Below are positions 17,112 to 26,616 of a stretch of DNA of 64,000 bases, one piece after another. Every line of letters begins with the position of its first letter. The first letter of the stretch is position 1. The translations under genes and the position numbers were made by a program. The stretch is from assembly GCA_028289605.1 (NCBI GenBank), contig JANQON010000016.1, forward strand, positions 124,001 to 188,000, given 5' to 3'. The DNA comes from Hyphococcus sp. (GTDB lineage: Bacteria; Pseudomonadota; Alphaproteobacteria; Caulobacterales; Parvularculaceae). The notes under the pieces are model-generated. The model searched no databases and was not told where the DNA came from. It saw only the letters and a list, made by a program, of their open reading frames with translations.

Positions 17112-18524
17112 TCAGTCGAAAACAGAAAGCAGGGAAACCAGCGCTTTGGTGCGCTTGGAAAACAAGGTCGGCGTATACCATTGGCCCGCGGCGCGCTTCG
17201 ACAGCTCGCCCCTCGTCGGATAAGGGGCGATGTAGTTGGTGAACGATCTGATCTTCTCGCCGTTGGAGATTGCAAAAGCCCAGGGCTGAATAAGATCGCC
17301 CGCGCCGGCGCCGACGACGGAAGCGCCGAGCACGTTGCCCTTCTTGTCGGTGACCACCTTGATGAAGCCGCGCGTGTCGCGTTCGGCCTGAGCCCGGTCG
17401 TTTTCTTCGGCCGACCAGCGAACGACTTTGATATCGCCGCCGCGCTCGCGCGCTTCGGCTTCTGTGAGGCCGACATGAGCGAGTTCAGGATCGCTGTAGG
17501 TCACCCACGGCGCCTGGTCTTCGTTGTTTTTGGCCGGTGTCTTGAACAGGATCTTCCGGACAAGGACGGATGCGTGATAGCCGGCGACGTGCGTGAACTG
17601 ACGTCCCCCGGCGATATCGCCCATGGCGTACACCCGTTTATTGGACGTGCGGAGGGACGCATCCACCTTGACGCCTTTGCGGTCGTATTGCACGCCCGCC
17701 GCCTCAAGATTCAGGCCGTCGACGTTAGGCGTGCGGCCGACAGCGAGCAGGAGATGCGATCCTTTAATCGTCTGTCCGCCGGCCTTGACGGCGATATCGC
17801 CGGCTTCGCCGCTGACCTCTTCAACCATGGCGCCTTCGATGATCCGCACGCCGTCCTGTTCAAGCTGCGCGCGCACGACGGCGACAAGTTCCGGGTCGTC
17901 CTTGCCGAGAATGCTCGGCAGTCCTTCGATGATCGTCACCTCTGCGCCGAGGCGGGCGTGCGCCTGAGCCATTTCAACGCCGATGGGGCCGCCGCCAATG
18001 ATGATCAGATGGGACGGCGCCGTCCGGTTTTCGAAGAGCGTTTCGTTGGTCAAGTATGGGGTTGTTTCGGCGCCTTTGATGGGCGGGGTAAACGGGCGCG
18101 AACCGGCGGCGATGACGATATGCTTTGCTGTCACCGACGCGCTGTCGCTTTCGACAGTGCGCGGTCCGGCGAACCGAGCGTGTTCGCGAATCACCGTGAC
18201 GCCGAACCCTTCGAAACGCTCCTGACTGTCGATGGGCGCAATAGCGGCGATGACGCTATGCACATGGTCCATGACGGCGGCGTAATCAATTTGGGGCTCG
18301 ACCGAGGCGACGCCGAATTTTGTGGCGTTGCGCATGGCGTGGGCGCGGGACGCGGCTGCAATCAACGCCTTGGACGGGACGCAGCCGTAATTGAGACAGT
18401 CGCCGCCCATCTCGCCTTTCTCAAACAGGACGACATTGCGCCCCAGCTGCGCGGCGCCGGCGGCGAGGGACAGTCCTCCAGATCCCGCGCCGATAATGCA
18501 GATGTCCGCTTTGATGGTTTTCAT
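17112..18524 (-). CDS. FAD-dependent pyridine nucleotide-disulfide oxidoreductase
   Basis: This 470-residue protein is in the dihydrolipoamide dehydrogenase/mercuric reductase family. It has the FAD motif GAGSGGLSLA, the redox pair Cys43 and Cys48 in GGDCLNYGCVPSKA, a central NAD(P) Rossmann motif (IIGGGPIGVEMAQ), and a dimerisation domain. It lacks the C-terminal Cys pair of mercuric reductase and the HxxxxE-type ending of lipoamide dehydrogenase is not clear, so the substrate is uncertain. Its ATG overlaps the TVP38 stop by one base (TAATG). This pairing recurs widely, suggesting a joint membrane/redox role. Confidence 0.88.
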   Translation of the reverse strand: MKTIKADICIIGAGSGGLSLAAGAAQLGRNVVLFEKGEMGGDCLNYGCVPSKALIAAASRAHAMRNATKFGVASVEPQIDYAAVMDHVHSVIAAIAPIDSQERFEGFGVTVIREHARFAGPRTVESDSASVTAKHIVIAAGSRPFTPPIKGAETTPYLTNETLFENRTAPSHLIIIGGGPIGVEMAQAHARLGAEVTIIEGLPSILGKDDPELVAVVRAQLEQDGVRIIEGAMVEEVSGEAGDIAVKAGGQTIKGSHLLLAVGRTPNVDGLNLEAAGVQYDRKGVKVDASLRTSNKRVYAMGDIAGGRQFTHVAGYHASVLVRKILFKTPAKNNEDQAPWVTYSDPELAHVGLTEAEARERGGDIKVVRWSAEENDRAQAERDTRGFIKVVTDKKGNVLGASVVGAGAGDLIQPWAFAISNGEKIRSFTNYIAPYPTRGELSKRAAGQWYTPTLFSKRTKALVSLLSVFD

Positions 18525-19291
18525 TATTCAGCACTCTCGCCCAGTTTCGCCGCCTGTTTGTTGAAACGTTTAAGAACGACAGGCAACAGGGCGAGGGCGA
18601 TCAGGCCGATGATCGGCAGTAATGTTGCCGGTTTGAACAGGATCCCGGAAAGCGTGACGTCCTCTCCAGCGTCAAAGGCGGCTCCTGCGGCGTTGCCGAT
18701 GCTCGCATAAACGAACGTTCCCGGAATGATGCCGAAAAAAGTGCCGATCAGGAAGTTTCGCAACGAGACGCCCAACAGACCAGCCGCGATGTTGATCGCC
18801 CAAAACGGAAACACCGGTACGAGACGCAAGACAAACATGTAGTTGAGTTCGTCCTCGCGAAACCCGTCTTCCATTCTTTTTGCAAAACCGCTGGCGCGAG
18901 CGTGCAGAAAGTCGCCGAGCGCGGTCTTGGAAGCGACGAAGATCGCCGATGCGCCCAAGGTCGCCGCCACCACAATCGCCGGCACGCCGATGGCGAGGCC
19001 GAACAGGTAGCCGCCGAAAATCGTCATAATCGATGCGCCGGGGAAGGATATCGCGACCGCCACGGCGTAGACGGCGATAAAAATGGCCAGGGCCCGCAGC
19101 GGCGACGCGTCAACCCAGCCTTCCAGCGCCTCGCGGTTGTTTTGCAGCGTCTCCAGGGTGAAGTAGCGGTGCAGCCCAAGTGCAAAAAAAGCCGCCAGCG
19201 CGGCGGCGATAAGCGCCATCGGGCCCAACCGGACCAGCAGAGATTTTTCTTTGTTTTCAGCGGTCTTCGCTGATTTCTGATCGCTATCCAT
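18524..19291 (-). CDS. TVP38/TMEM64 (DedA-related) membrane protein
   Basis: The 255-residue protein has about six hydrophobic segments and the SNARE-associated/VTT domain over about 70-200, including FPGASIMTIFGGYLFG and FVLRLVPVFPFWAINIAAG. Related proteins act as lipid scramblases or transporters. A charged tail follows the last helix. It is the first gene of a leftward operon with the oxidoreductase and histidine kinase. Its own substrate cannot be read from sequence. Confidence 0.88.
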   Translation of the reverse strand: MDSDQKSAKTAENKEKSLLVRLGPMALIAAALAAFFALGLHRYFTLETLQNNREALEGWVDASPLRALAIFIAVYAVAVAISFPGASIMTIFGGYLFGLAIGVPAIVVAATLGASAIFVASKTALGDFLHARASGFAKRMEDGFREDELNYMFVLRLVPVFPFWAINIAAGLLGVSLRNFLIGTFFGIIPGTFVYASIGNAAGAAFDAGEDVTLSGILFKPATLLPIIGLIALALLPVVLKRFNKQAAKLGESAE

Positions 19292-19471
19292 GTACCTTCG
19301 CCCGCCCTTGTTTGTAACGTTTCCATGTCTGTGATGTGCGCCTTAGCGTCGTACTAGCCGCCCCTCGTTTCGCGCTAAAGTCAACTTCCGGTATTCATGC
19401 CTCACAAACACGAGACGCGGGCGCTTCCGTCGCAAATTAGCGAAAATAAGCGCCTGTTGACCATATTGCTG

Positions 19472-19500
19472 TTGACGGGACGGGTGGCAGCGTTTATTTC
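19472..19500 (+). promoter_or_regulatory. probable rpmH-rnpA promoter
   Basis: TTGACG (19472-19477) and TATTTC (19495-19500) are spaced by 17 bases and lie 54 bases before the rpmH ATG. Confidence 0.5.
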
Positions 19501-19554
19501 CGCGCGCTCGCGCGAAAAAGCGCCCATTTTGCCTGAATTTTTGAGGACGCGACG

Positions 19555-19689
19555 ATGAAACGGACCTATCAACCCAGCCGGCTTAAGCGCAAGCGTCGCC
19601 ACGGGTTTCGGGCGCGCAAGGCGACCAAGGCGGGACGCCAGGTGCTGGCGCGTCGCCGTGCGAAAGGCCGCAAGCGGCTTTCCGCTTAG
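19555..19689 (+). CDS. rpmH: 50S ribosomal protein L34
   Basis: The 44-residue, strongly basic product begins [18 protein letters not shown], the hallmark of L34, and has the usual length. It binds 23S rRNA in the large subunit. It starts the conserved rpmH-rnpA-yidC-engB run. The ATG follows GAGGA. Confidence 0.97.
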   Translation: MKRTYQPSRLKRKRRHGFRARKATKAGRQVLARRRAKGRKRLSA

Positions 19690-19709
19690 GCGCCGTTGGA
19701 GCGACAAAA

Positions 19710-20090
19710 TTGCCGGAGAATCAGTCCGGTAGAAGTGATTCTGCGAAACTGAAGGTGGCGGTTTTGAAAAAGCGCCGGGATTTCTTGGCGTTGCGAAACA
19801 GCCCGAAAACCGGTGCGCCCGCTTTTTTGATGGCGGCGCGGCGGAATCCGGAGGCCGGGGACGGGGTTCGGGTCGGCCTGACCGTCACAAAAAAGCTGGG
19901 AGGCGCTGTCCAGCGCAATCGGATCCGACGACGCCTGAGAGCGGCGGTGCGGGAGGTTTTTCCGTTCCATGCGGAGGCGGGAAAGGACTATGTTCTCATC
20001 GCGCGAAGTGCGGCCCATTCCCGCAAATACGCGGCAATCCTTGACGATGTGAAGCAGGCCCTTTTAAGGCTGGCCAAAGACCATAAATAG
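19710..20090 (+). CDS. rnpA: ribonuclease P protein component
   Basis: The RNase P protein helps the catalytic RNA trim the 5' leaders of tRNA precursors. The 126-residue frame has LKKRRDFLALRNSPK at the start of the fold and the RNR signature GGAVQRNRIRRRLRAAVRE. A TTG start at 19710 has GGAG about 8 bases upstream; a GTG at 19755 would begin closer to the conserved domain. It lies 20 bp after rpmH. No yidD gene separates it from yidC. Confidence 0.93.
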   Translation: MPENQSGRSDSAKLKVAVLKKRRDFLALRNSPKTGAPAFLMAARRNPEAGDGVRVGLTVTKKLGGAVQRNRIRRRLRAAVREVFPFHAEAGKDYVLIARSAAHSRKYAAILDDVKQALLRLAKDHK

Positions 20091-20150
20091 CGACTGAATC
20101 CACGTGGGCCGCCTTTGAGCCGCCCGACGCCGACTGACCCGAGGGAGTCC

Positions 20151-21962
20151 ATGGACCGAAATCTTGTTCTCGCCATCGCCTTATCGATGGGCGTGCTCCT
20201 GTTCTGGGACATCTTTATTTCGGGCCCGCAAAGGGAAGCCTTTGAGGCCGCCCGCCAGGAGGCGGTGCAGGAAGCCGCTGAGACGGTGGAGAGCGACGGG
20301 GCGCAGGATGTTGCGGGCATAACGGGGGTCCGCGCCGAGGCGCCTGAGGAAACGATTTCCCTGGAGCAAGCGCTCGCCCAGTCTCCGGGACGGGTGCCGA
20401 TCCGGACCGACGACCTCACTGGCTCCATCAATCTGGTGGGAGGGCGCCTCGATGATCTGTCGCTGACCCAGTATCGCCAGACGATTGAGCCGGACAGTCC
20501 CATCATTCGCCTGTTGACGCCCCGGGACGCCGCTCACGGACATTACGTTCAGCTCGGTTGGATCGCCGCCGGCGACGCCGGACAGACCGCCGTTTGGAGT
20601 GTTGAAGACGGTGCGGTTCTCACGCCGGAGACCCCGGTGACTCTAACGCGCTCTCAGGGCGATTTCGTTTACGAGAAGACGATTTCGGTCGACGAAAAAT
20701 ACATGTTCGCCATTGAGCAGACTGTGCGCAACGCGGGCGGCGAGGCTCAGACGCTCACCCCTTACGCCCTCGTCATCCAACGCGGCATTCCGGAAGAATT
20801 TAAAGGATGGGCGATCCTGCACGAGGGACCGATCGGCGTCATCGGCAAGATCCTCTACGAACGCAAATACAAAAAGCTCGCCAAAAACCCTGAACGGGAA
20901 GTCGCCGAAAACGGCGTGGGCGGCTGGGTCGGAATCACCAACAAATACTGGCTCGCCGCTGTTGTTCCTCCGCAAGAGGAGGAAATGAATGCGACGCTCG
21001 ACAATATCGGCACCGCTGACAAGCCGATTTTCCGCGCCACCTACGCCCTGCCTGAGCGCTCCTTGGCTGCGGGAGAGACCTTAACGCTGACCTCGCACAT
21101 ATTCGGCGGCCCCAAGGACGTTGATGTCCTGAAATCGTATGAGGCCAAGCCTGACGACGGCGGCCTCGGCGTCACCGACTTCGACAAGGCGGTGGATTGG
21201 GGGCGTTACGAGTACTGGATGACGCGGCCGATCTTTTACACGCTCAATTTCTTCGGCGACTTAACCGGCAATTTCGGCGTCGCCATTTTGATCCTGACTC
21301 TGATCGTCAAGGCGCTTTTATTCCCGATCGCCAATAAGGGCTTCGAGTCCATGGCGAAAATGAAAAAGTTGCAGCCGGAGGTGGAAAGCCTGCGCAAACG
21401 CTACGCCGACGACAAAATGAAAATGCAACAGGAGATGATGGCGCTGTACAAGAAGGAGAAGATGAATCCGCTTGCGGGTTGTCTGCCGCTTCTGATTCAG
21501 ATGCCGATTTTCTTTGCGCTTTATAAAACGCTGTTCGTGACCATCGAGATGCGCCACGAGCCGTTTATTCTTTGGATCAAAGACCTTTCCGCGCCGGACC
21601 CAACCACGATTTTCAATTTGTTCGGTCTCCTTCCCTGGGATCCGACCGCTGTTCCGGTGATCGGCGCGTTTCTCGGCATCGGCGTGCTTCCGCTTCTCAT
21701 GGGCGTTTCCATGTGGTTCCAGACCAAGCTCAATCCGCCGCCGACCGATCCGGTGCAGGCGCAGGTCTTCGCCATGCTGCCGTTCGTGTTCGTCTTTATT
21801 TTTGCGCCGTTTGCGGCGGGCCTTGTCCTCTACTGGTTCTGGAATACGTTTCTCGGCATTCTCCAGCAGTGGTTTATCATGAAACGAAACGGCGTCAGCG
21901 TTGACTGGGGCGAGCGTCTGCCGTTCCTGAAGTCAAAAAAAGCGCCGGCGCCGGGTGAGTAG
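20151..21962 (+). CDS. yidC: membrane protein insertase YidC
   Basis: YidC inserts and folds inner-membrane proteins, alone or with SecYEG. The 603-residue protein has an N-terminal anchor (LVLAIALSMGVLLFWDIFIS), a large periplasmic domain to about 345, then five C-terminal helices with the conserved cytoplasmic hairpin (KMKKLQPEVESLRKRY) and GCLPLLIQMPIFFALYKTL. The ATG at 20151 follows GAGGGAG; a TTG 36 bases earlier is unlikely. Confidence 0.96.
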   Translation: MDRNLVLAIALSMGVLLFWDIFISGPQREAFEAARQEAVQEAAETVESDGAQDVAGITGVRAEAPEETISLEQALAQSPGRVPIRTDDLTGSINLVGGRLDDLSLTQYRQTIEPDSPIIRLLTPRDAAHGHYVQLGWIAAGDAGQTAVWSVEDGAVLTPETPVTLTRSQGDFVYEKTISVDEKYMFAIEQTVRNAGGEAQTLTPYALVIQRGIPEEFKGWAILHEGPIGVIGKILYERKYKKLAKNPEREVAENGVGGWVGITNKYWLAAVVPPQEEEMNATLDNIGTADKPIFRATYALPERSLAAGETLTLTSHIFGGPKDVDVLKSYEAKPDDGGLGVTDFDKAVDWGRYEYWMTRPIFYTLNFFGDLTGNFGVAILILTLIVKALLFPIANKGFESMAKMKKLQPEVESLRKRYADDKMKMQQEMMALYKKEKMNPLAGCLPLLIQMPIFFALYKTLFVTIEMRHEPFILWIKDLSAPDPTTIFNLFGLLPWDPTAVPVIGAFLGIGVLPLLMGVSMWFQTKLNPPPTDPVQAQVFAMLPFVFVFIFAPFAAGLVLYWFWNTFLGILQQWFIMKRNGVSVDWGERLPFLKSKKAPAPGE

Positions 21963-22015
21963 CCCCTGACGGTTGAGAGCGCCCTTACCCCGCGCATTTC
22001 CGTTATCGCGGGAAT

Positions 22016-22684
22016 GTGCAGACGGGAAATACAAGCGTGACGCAAGACAACGAGTTCTCTCCCGCCGACATCGAAGCCGGGCGCAAGCTTTTTGCGCAGG
22101 AAGCGACCTTTATGCTGGGCGTCGCCCGACTGGACGGTCTGCCGGACGAAGGACCGCCGGAAGTCGCGTTCGCCGGCCGATCAAATGTGGGCAAATCTTC
22201 GTTGCTCAATGCGTTGACAGGCCAGAGCGGCCTGGCGCGAGCGTCCAACACGCCGGGCCGCACCCGGGAGATCAATTACTTCGATCTCGCCGGGCGCCTG
22301 CGCCTGGTCGATTTGCCGGGTTACGGCTACGCTAAAGTCTCTCGAACAGAGGTCGAGGCATGGACGCGGCTGACGCGCGACTTCCTGCGCGGCCGCTCGG
22401 TCCTGCGCAGAATCTGTTTGCTGATCGACGCCCGCCACGGTCTGAAGCCGTCGGACCTGGATATCATGGCGATGTTGGACGAAGCCGCCGTCAACTATCA
22501 GGTGGTCCTGACCAAGGCGGACAAGGTCAAACCAACGGTGCTGGCGGCGATCGCCGGTAAAACGGCGACGGCGATCGGGCGTCGCCCTGCGGCGCATCCC
22601 GTTGTTCGCGTGACATCGTCCGAAACCGGCGACGGTATCCCCGCGCTGCGCGCTGAGCTGACAACGTTGGCCGAAGGCGATTGA
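22016..22684 (+). CDS. engB: YihA/EngB family ribosome-biogenesis GTPase
   Basis: This GTPase assists assembly of the 50S subunit and, in some species, division. G1 is GRSNVGKSSLLNAL, G2 lies in the NTPGRTREINYF segment, G3 is DLPGYGYAKV and G4 is TKAD. Two GTG starts are possible: 22016, or 22037 with GGGA about 10 bases upstream. The gene ends directly against the convergent ArsC-like gene with no spacer. Confidence 0.94.
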   Translation: MQTGNTSVTQDNEFSPADIEAGRKLFAQEATFMLGVARLDGLPDEGPPEVAFAGRSNVGKSSLLNALTGQSGLARASNTPGRTREINYFDLAGRLRLVDLPGYGYAKVSRTEVEAWTRLTRDFLRGRSVLRRICLLIDARHGLKPSDLDIMAMLDEAAVNYQVVLTKADKVKPTVLAAIAGKTATAIGRRPAAHPVVRVTSSETGDGIPALRAELTTLAEGD

Positions 22685-23035
22685 TTAGCCTGAAAGAACG
22701 CTGTCTTGCGCTTCTTTCGTCCAGCCTGCAAACACCTGCGTTGCGCCGTTTTCGATGAGCGGGCGTTTTATCAGCGTCGGGTGGTCGACCATAAGGCCAA
22801 TGGCCTGCTTCTCATCGACATCGTTCTTTTCGGCGGCGGAAAGCCCGCGCCACGTTGTTGAACGCGTATTTAGGACATTCTCCCAGCCAAGATGTTTGAC
22901 CCAGCGAGATACTTGCGTTTTCGTCACGCCCTGATCGCGAACATCCTTGAATTCATAGGGAACATGGGCCGCATCGAGCGCTTTCATCGCCTTGCGGCAC
23001 GAGTCGCAGTTTTTCAGGCCGTAGAGGTTAAGCAT
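22685..23035 (-). CDS. ArsC/Spx/YffB-family thioredoxin-fold protein
   Basis: The 116-residue protein has an N-terminal CDSC redox pair (LKNCDSCRKAM) and the conserved region LIKRPLIENG, both typical of the ArsC-like thioredoxin-fold family. It matches the YffB/Spx/MgsR branch better than true arsenate reductase. The function of this branch outside Firmicutes is poorly known; glutathione-dependent thiol reduction has been suggested for YffB. No arsenic genes are nearby. Confidence 0.85.
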   Translation of the reverse strand: MLNLYGLKNCDSCRKAMKALDAAHVPYEFKDVRDQGVTKTQVSRWVKHLGWENVLNTRSTTWRGLSAAEKNDVDEKQAIGLMVDHPTLIKRPLIENGATQVFAGWTKEAQDSVLSG

Positions 23036-23207
23036 GTCCGAGAGAGGCTCCTGATGTTGGGGGCGTCCGGGTATCTGCCCGTGCGACCGTTCTTGTTAGT
23101 CATCAATCGTCGACGGCAATACCCGGGAATTTTGAGCCGGTCAGCTACTATCTGAACGCGCCCGACAACATCTTATCAAAGACGCATGGCCGCGACCGGC
23201 AAACGAC

Positions 23208-24596
23208 CTACGCCACCTGCAGGCGCAGATAGTTCAGGAGATCCGTGCGCGTAATGAGCCCTTCAAACTTGCCTTTCTGAAGCACCACAGCGACGTGACC
23301 TTTGGCGAAAATCGGCAGAAGGTCTTCCATCGGGTGGTCCGCTTCCACCGTTTCGACCCGATATGTCATGGCGGATTTCACCGGATCCTGAAACTTGTCC
23401 CGATTGCGGACGACAGCAAAAAGAAGGTCTTCCTCGTCGAGCAGGCCTTCAACGCCGCCGTCCTCACTTAAGACAGGCAGTTGCGAGATGTCATAGAGCT
23501 TCATCTTGCCGTAGGCCTGCATCAACGTGTCGTCAGGCTTTACCGTAATGGTGGCGCGCTCAGAATGACGTCGCGAAATCAAGTCCGTCAAATCGCCTTT
23601 CGGCGGGCGCTTCAGGAACCCTTGATCATACATCCAATAGTCGTTGAACATCTTGGACAAATATTTGTCGCCCCGGTCGCAGACAAAAGCGACGACCCGT
23701 TTGGGTTCCGTCTGTTCGCGGCAATATTTGAGGGCCGCCGCCAAAATTGTTCCCGAAGAAGACCCGCCGAGAATGCCTTCCTTCTTCAACAACTCCCGTG
23801 CGGCCTCAAAACTTTCCTTGTCGTTTATTTCATAGGCTTTTTTGACATGGGAGAGATCGGCGATATCGGGGATGAAATCCTCGCCGATACCTTCAACCAG
23901 CCACGAGCCCAATTCGTTTGGAATCTTTCCCTTGTTGACATAGTCGGCAAGGATGGATCCTTTGGGGTCGGCGAGAATTATCTCCGTATCCGGAGAGTTT
24001 TCCTTGTAGAATCGCGATAGACCGGTGATCGTCCCGGCCGAGCCGACGCCGGCGACAATGGCGTCGACTTTTCCGTCCAGTTGGCCGAGAATTTCAGGGC
24101 CTGTTGAATCAACATGCGCTTTCGGATTCGCCGCATTGCCGAATTGATTGACGTAGAATGCGCCTGTTTCTTCGGCGATACGTTCGGCCATGTCCTGGTA
24201 GTATTCAGGGTGGCCCTTACCGACATCGGAACGCGTCAGTCGCACGTCCGCGCCAAGCGCTTTGAGGTGGAATATTTTTTCCTGCGCCATTTTGTCGGGC
24301 ACAACGATGATGGTCTTGTAGCCCTTTTGCGCGGCGACAAGAGCCAACGCGAGGCCGGTGTTGCCGGCTGTGGCCTCGATAATCGTGCCTCCGGGCTTCA
24401 GCTTGCCCTCGCGTTCGGCGGCGTCGATCATGGCGACGCCGATGCGATCCTTGATCGAGCCGCCGGGGTTGTTCGCTTCAAGCTTCAGAAAAAGCTCGCA
24501 TGGTCCGGCGTCAATATTGGAGACTTTGACCATCGGCGTTTTGCCGATGCCTTCAAGGACATTGTCGTAGACCGGGCCGTAGGGTGTTTCCTGCAT
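23208..24596 (-). CDS. cbs: cystathionine beta-synthase
   Basis: This PLP enzyme condenses serine and homocysteine to cystathionine, the entry to transsulfuration. The 462-residue protein has the PLP domain over 1-320, with Lys49 in NPGGSIKDRIG and the phosphate loop TAGNTGLALA. Two C-terminal CBS domains follow (about 335-462), which in animals bind SAM as activator. The presence of the CBS pair distinguishes it from ordinary O-acetylserine lyases. The gene is monocistronic by spacing. Confidence 0.9.
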   Translation of the reverse strand: MQETPYGPVYDNVLEGIGKTPMVKVSNIDAGPCELFLKLEANNPGGSIKDRIGVAMIDAAEREGKLKPGGTIIEATAGNTGLALALVAAQKGYKTIIVVPDKMAQEKIFHLKALGADVRLTRSDVGKGHPEYYQDMAERIAEETGAFYVNQFGNAANPKAHVDSTGPEILGQLDGKVDAIVAGVGSAGTITGLSRFYKENSPDTEIILADPKGSILADYVNKGKIPNELGSWLVEGIGEDFIPDIADLSHVKKAYEINDKESFEAARELLKKEGILGGSSSGTILAAALKYCREQTEPKRVVAFVCDRGDKYLSKMFNDYWMYDQGFLKRPPKGDLTDLISRRHSERATITVKPDDTLMQAYGKMKLYDISQLPVLSEDGGVEGLLDEEDLLFAVVRNRDKFQDPVKSAMTYRVETVEADHPMEDLLPIFAKGHVAVVLQKGKFEGLITRTDLLNYLRLQVA

Positions 24597-24671
24597 CGCG
24601 CGATTCCTTTGCAGTCTGTTGCCGCCGGATTAGCCCAAGGCGCCACAAAACCGCAACCGCAGGTTTTCGCG

Positions 24672-26576
24672 CTACCGGTTCCGCTTCAAATCGCGAATGC
24701 GAAATCGGGCCGGATGCAGGGTTTCAGCGACGTCCGAATCGACCGGAGAGGGCGCGCCCGCTATCTCCGAAGCGATCATCGCGGCGCAGAGGGGAGCCGT
24801 GACCAGGCCCCGGGAGCCAAGGCCTGTGAGAACGAACAGTCCCGGGTAAACACGGCCTTTCGGGTAGTCGCGCCGCGCGCCGGTGCGAAGCCCGTCATAA
24901 GCGGTCGCGTAGAAGTCCCAGTCCGGAACGGGGCCGGCGATCGGCAGCCGATCAGGCGTCGTACATCGAACCGATACCCGGGGCAGAGCATCCTCAGCGC
25001 GGAGGCGGCGCGCCGCCTCAGGCGCGCCCCGTGCGACGGCGTCGATGTTCGATTGGGTCGCTTCCGGTGAAAACCGAGCCTCGGCGCCGATTGCGATGGG
25101 CGCATAGGTGGCGCCGATCACCATGCCGCCGGCGGGCGCAGGCGCGGCATATGGGCCAAAGGCGAGAACCGTTTCAGGCGGCGCGGCATCGCGAAACCAG
25201 TCAATTTGGCCCGCCGACCCGGCGAGCGGCAGGCGCTTGGTCTGATCAAAGCCCAAGGCTTCAAGTCCGGCGGCGATGACGACAGCGTCGCACGTCTCAC
25301 GCGAGTGCGCTGTTTCGATCCGCCATCCGCCGGCGTCGCGACACAGCCGCTGCACGCGCTCGCATCGCACCTCACTCTCGCCAAGCAGCGCACGCACCAT
25401 GGCCGGGGGATCGACAACTCCGCCCTGGGGGAACAAGAGGCCGTCGCCGACGTCTTTGAGCCAGGTAGAAGGCAGCGCGACTTTCGCCAGCAGTTTTTCC
25501 TGACGCGCGCGCTCCTTTGGCGATGTCGGTCTGCGACGGACGCCGCACGGGTTAAACACCGTCGACGGCATATCGCTCAGCAAACGAATAGTGTGGAGAT
25601 AGGCGCTGGCGTGGAACCTGGCTGCAGGCGTGTCGTCGGCGTCAAGCCGCGGCATGATGATGCCCGCGGGATTGCCGGACGCTCCTGACGCGGGCGCGTC
25701 GGCTTCGTATACGATGGGGATGAAGCCTTCCATCGACAGACTCTTCGCGAGACTGGCGCCGGCGACGCCGGCGCCGATAATTCCTACGCGCGCTCCCGCC
25801 TTCGCCGGCTTGGCGGGGGCGGTGTCGAACCACGGTTTGCGTGTTGGGCGCGCCACCGGCGCGGACTGAAAGCGGCCTGCCAGCATATGTCGCTTGCGTC
25901 CAAATCCCGGGCGTTTTTCTAATGCGAATCCGGCGCATTCAAGCGCGCGGCGCACTGATCCGGCGACGGTGAATGTTGCGCATGTGGACGCCGGAGCCGA
26001 TCGTCTCGCGACTTCTTGCATCAGCGGCGCCGACCACATTTCGGGATTACGATCCGGCGCGAAACCGTCCAGGAACCAAGCGTCCGCCAGGGCTTCCGTG
26101 GATGCAAGCGCGTCCAGCGCGTCACCGTAGAGCAAACTGAGGCTGACGCGATCAGAAATTGCAAGGCGATGCGCGCCTGGCGCCGGCGGCGGTATGAGCG
26201 CCCTTAGGCGCGCGCTCTTGTCCGCAAGGGCCGGCCAAGCCTGATGCGCCTTGGCGAGGTCCTTTGCGGCCAACGGGTGCTTTTCAACCGAGAGGAAGTG
26301 AAGCCGGGCGCCGTCAGGTTTTGGCGTCTTCGACCAAGCGTCCCAGGCAACGAGGAAATTGAGACCCGCGCCAAAGCCAAGCTCGCCGATAACGAAGTGA
26401 TCGGCGCCGGAAAACCGGGCGGGCAGGTCATTGCCCGCCAGGAAAACATGCGTGGTTTCCGCAACGCCGTCGCCGGAAAAATAAATGTCGTTGAATAAAG
26501 CCGAACGAGGCGCATGACGTGCTGTCGCCCGTGCGCCCCATTCCAGTTTCGCTTCTACAATTTGCTTTGCTGTCAC
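24672..26576 (-). CDS. mnmC: bifunctional tRNA 5-methylaminomethyl-2-thiouridine enzyme
   Basis: MnmC finishes mnm5s2U at the wobble base of some tRNAs: an FAD-dependent domain removes the carboxymethyl group and a SAM-dependent domain methylates. The first 240 residues are the methyltransferase (GELGFGAGLNFLVAW; DAWFLDGFAPDRNPEMW). From about 268 a DAO-type FAD domain follows (VGIIGAGVAGASLAKSL, later GLGSRGLVTAPL). The length of 634 is typical of the fused form. The start is GTG. MnmE/MnmG are not in the window. Confidence 0.92.
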   Translation of the reverse strand: MTAKQIVEAKLEWGARATARHAPRSALFNDIYFSGDGVAETTHVFLAGNDLPARFSGADHFVIGELGFGAGLNFLVAWDAWSKTPKPDGARLHFLSVEKHPLAAKDLAKAHQAWPALADKSARLRALIPPPAPGAHRLAISDRVSLSLLYGDALDALASTEALADAWFLDGFAPDRNPEMWSAPLMQEVARRSAPASTCATFTVAGSVRRALECAGFALEKRPGFGRKRHMLAGRFQSAPVARPTRKPWFDTAPAKPAKAGARVGIIGAGVAGASLAKSLSMEGFIPIVYEADAPASGASGNPAGIIMPRLDADDTPAARFHASAYLHTIRLLSDMPSTVFNPCGVRRRPTSPKERARQEKLLAKVALPSTWLKDVGDGLLFPQGGVVDPPAMVRALLGESEVRCERVQRLCRDAGGWRIETAHSRETCDAVVIAAGLEALGFDQTKRLPLAGSAGQIDWFRDAAPPETVLAFGPYAAPAPAGGMVIGATYAPIAIGAEARFSPEATQSNIDAVARGAPEAARRLRAEDALPRVSVRCTTPDRLPIAGPVPDWDFYATAYDGLRTGARRDYPKGRVYPGLFVLTGLGSRGLVTAPLCAAMIASEIAGAPSPVDSDVAETLHPARFRIRDLKRNR

Positions 26577-26616
26577 AAAGCCTTGTTTAGCGAAGCGTCA
26601 GCCGATTGTCGCCCGC

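Noticed and set aside
17181-18710. 509-codon rightward frame over the oxidoreductase
   Set aside because: It is antisense to a clear FAD enzyme, with high His/Arg/Asp content typical of shadows.
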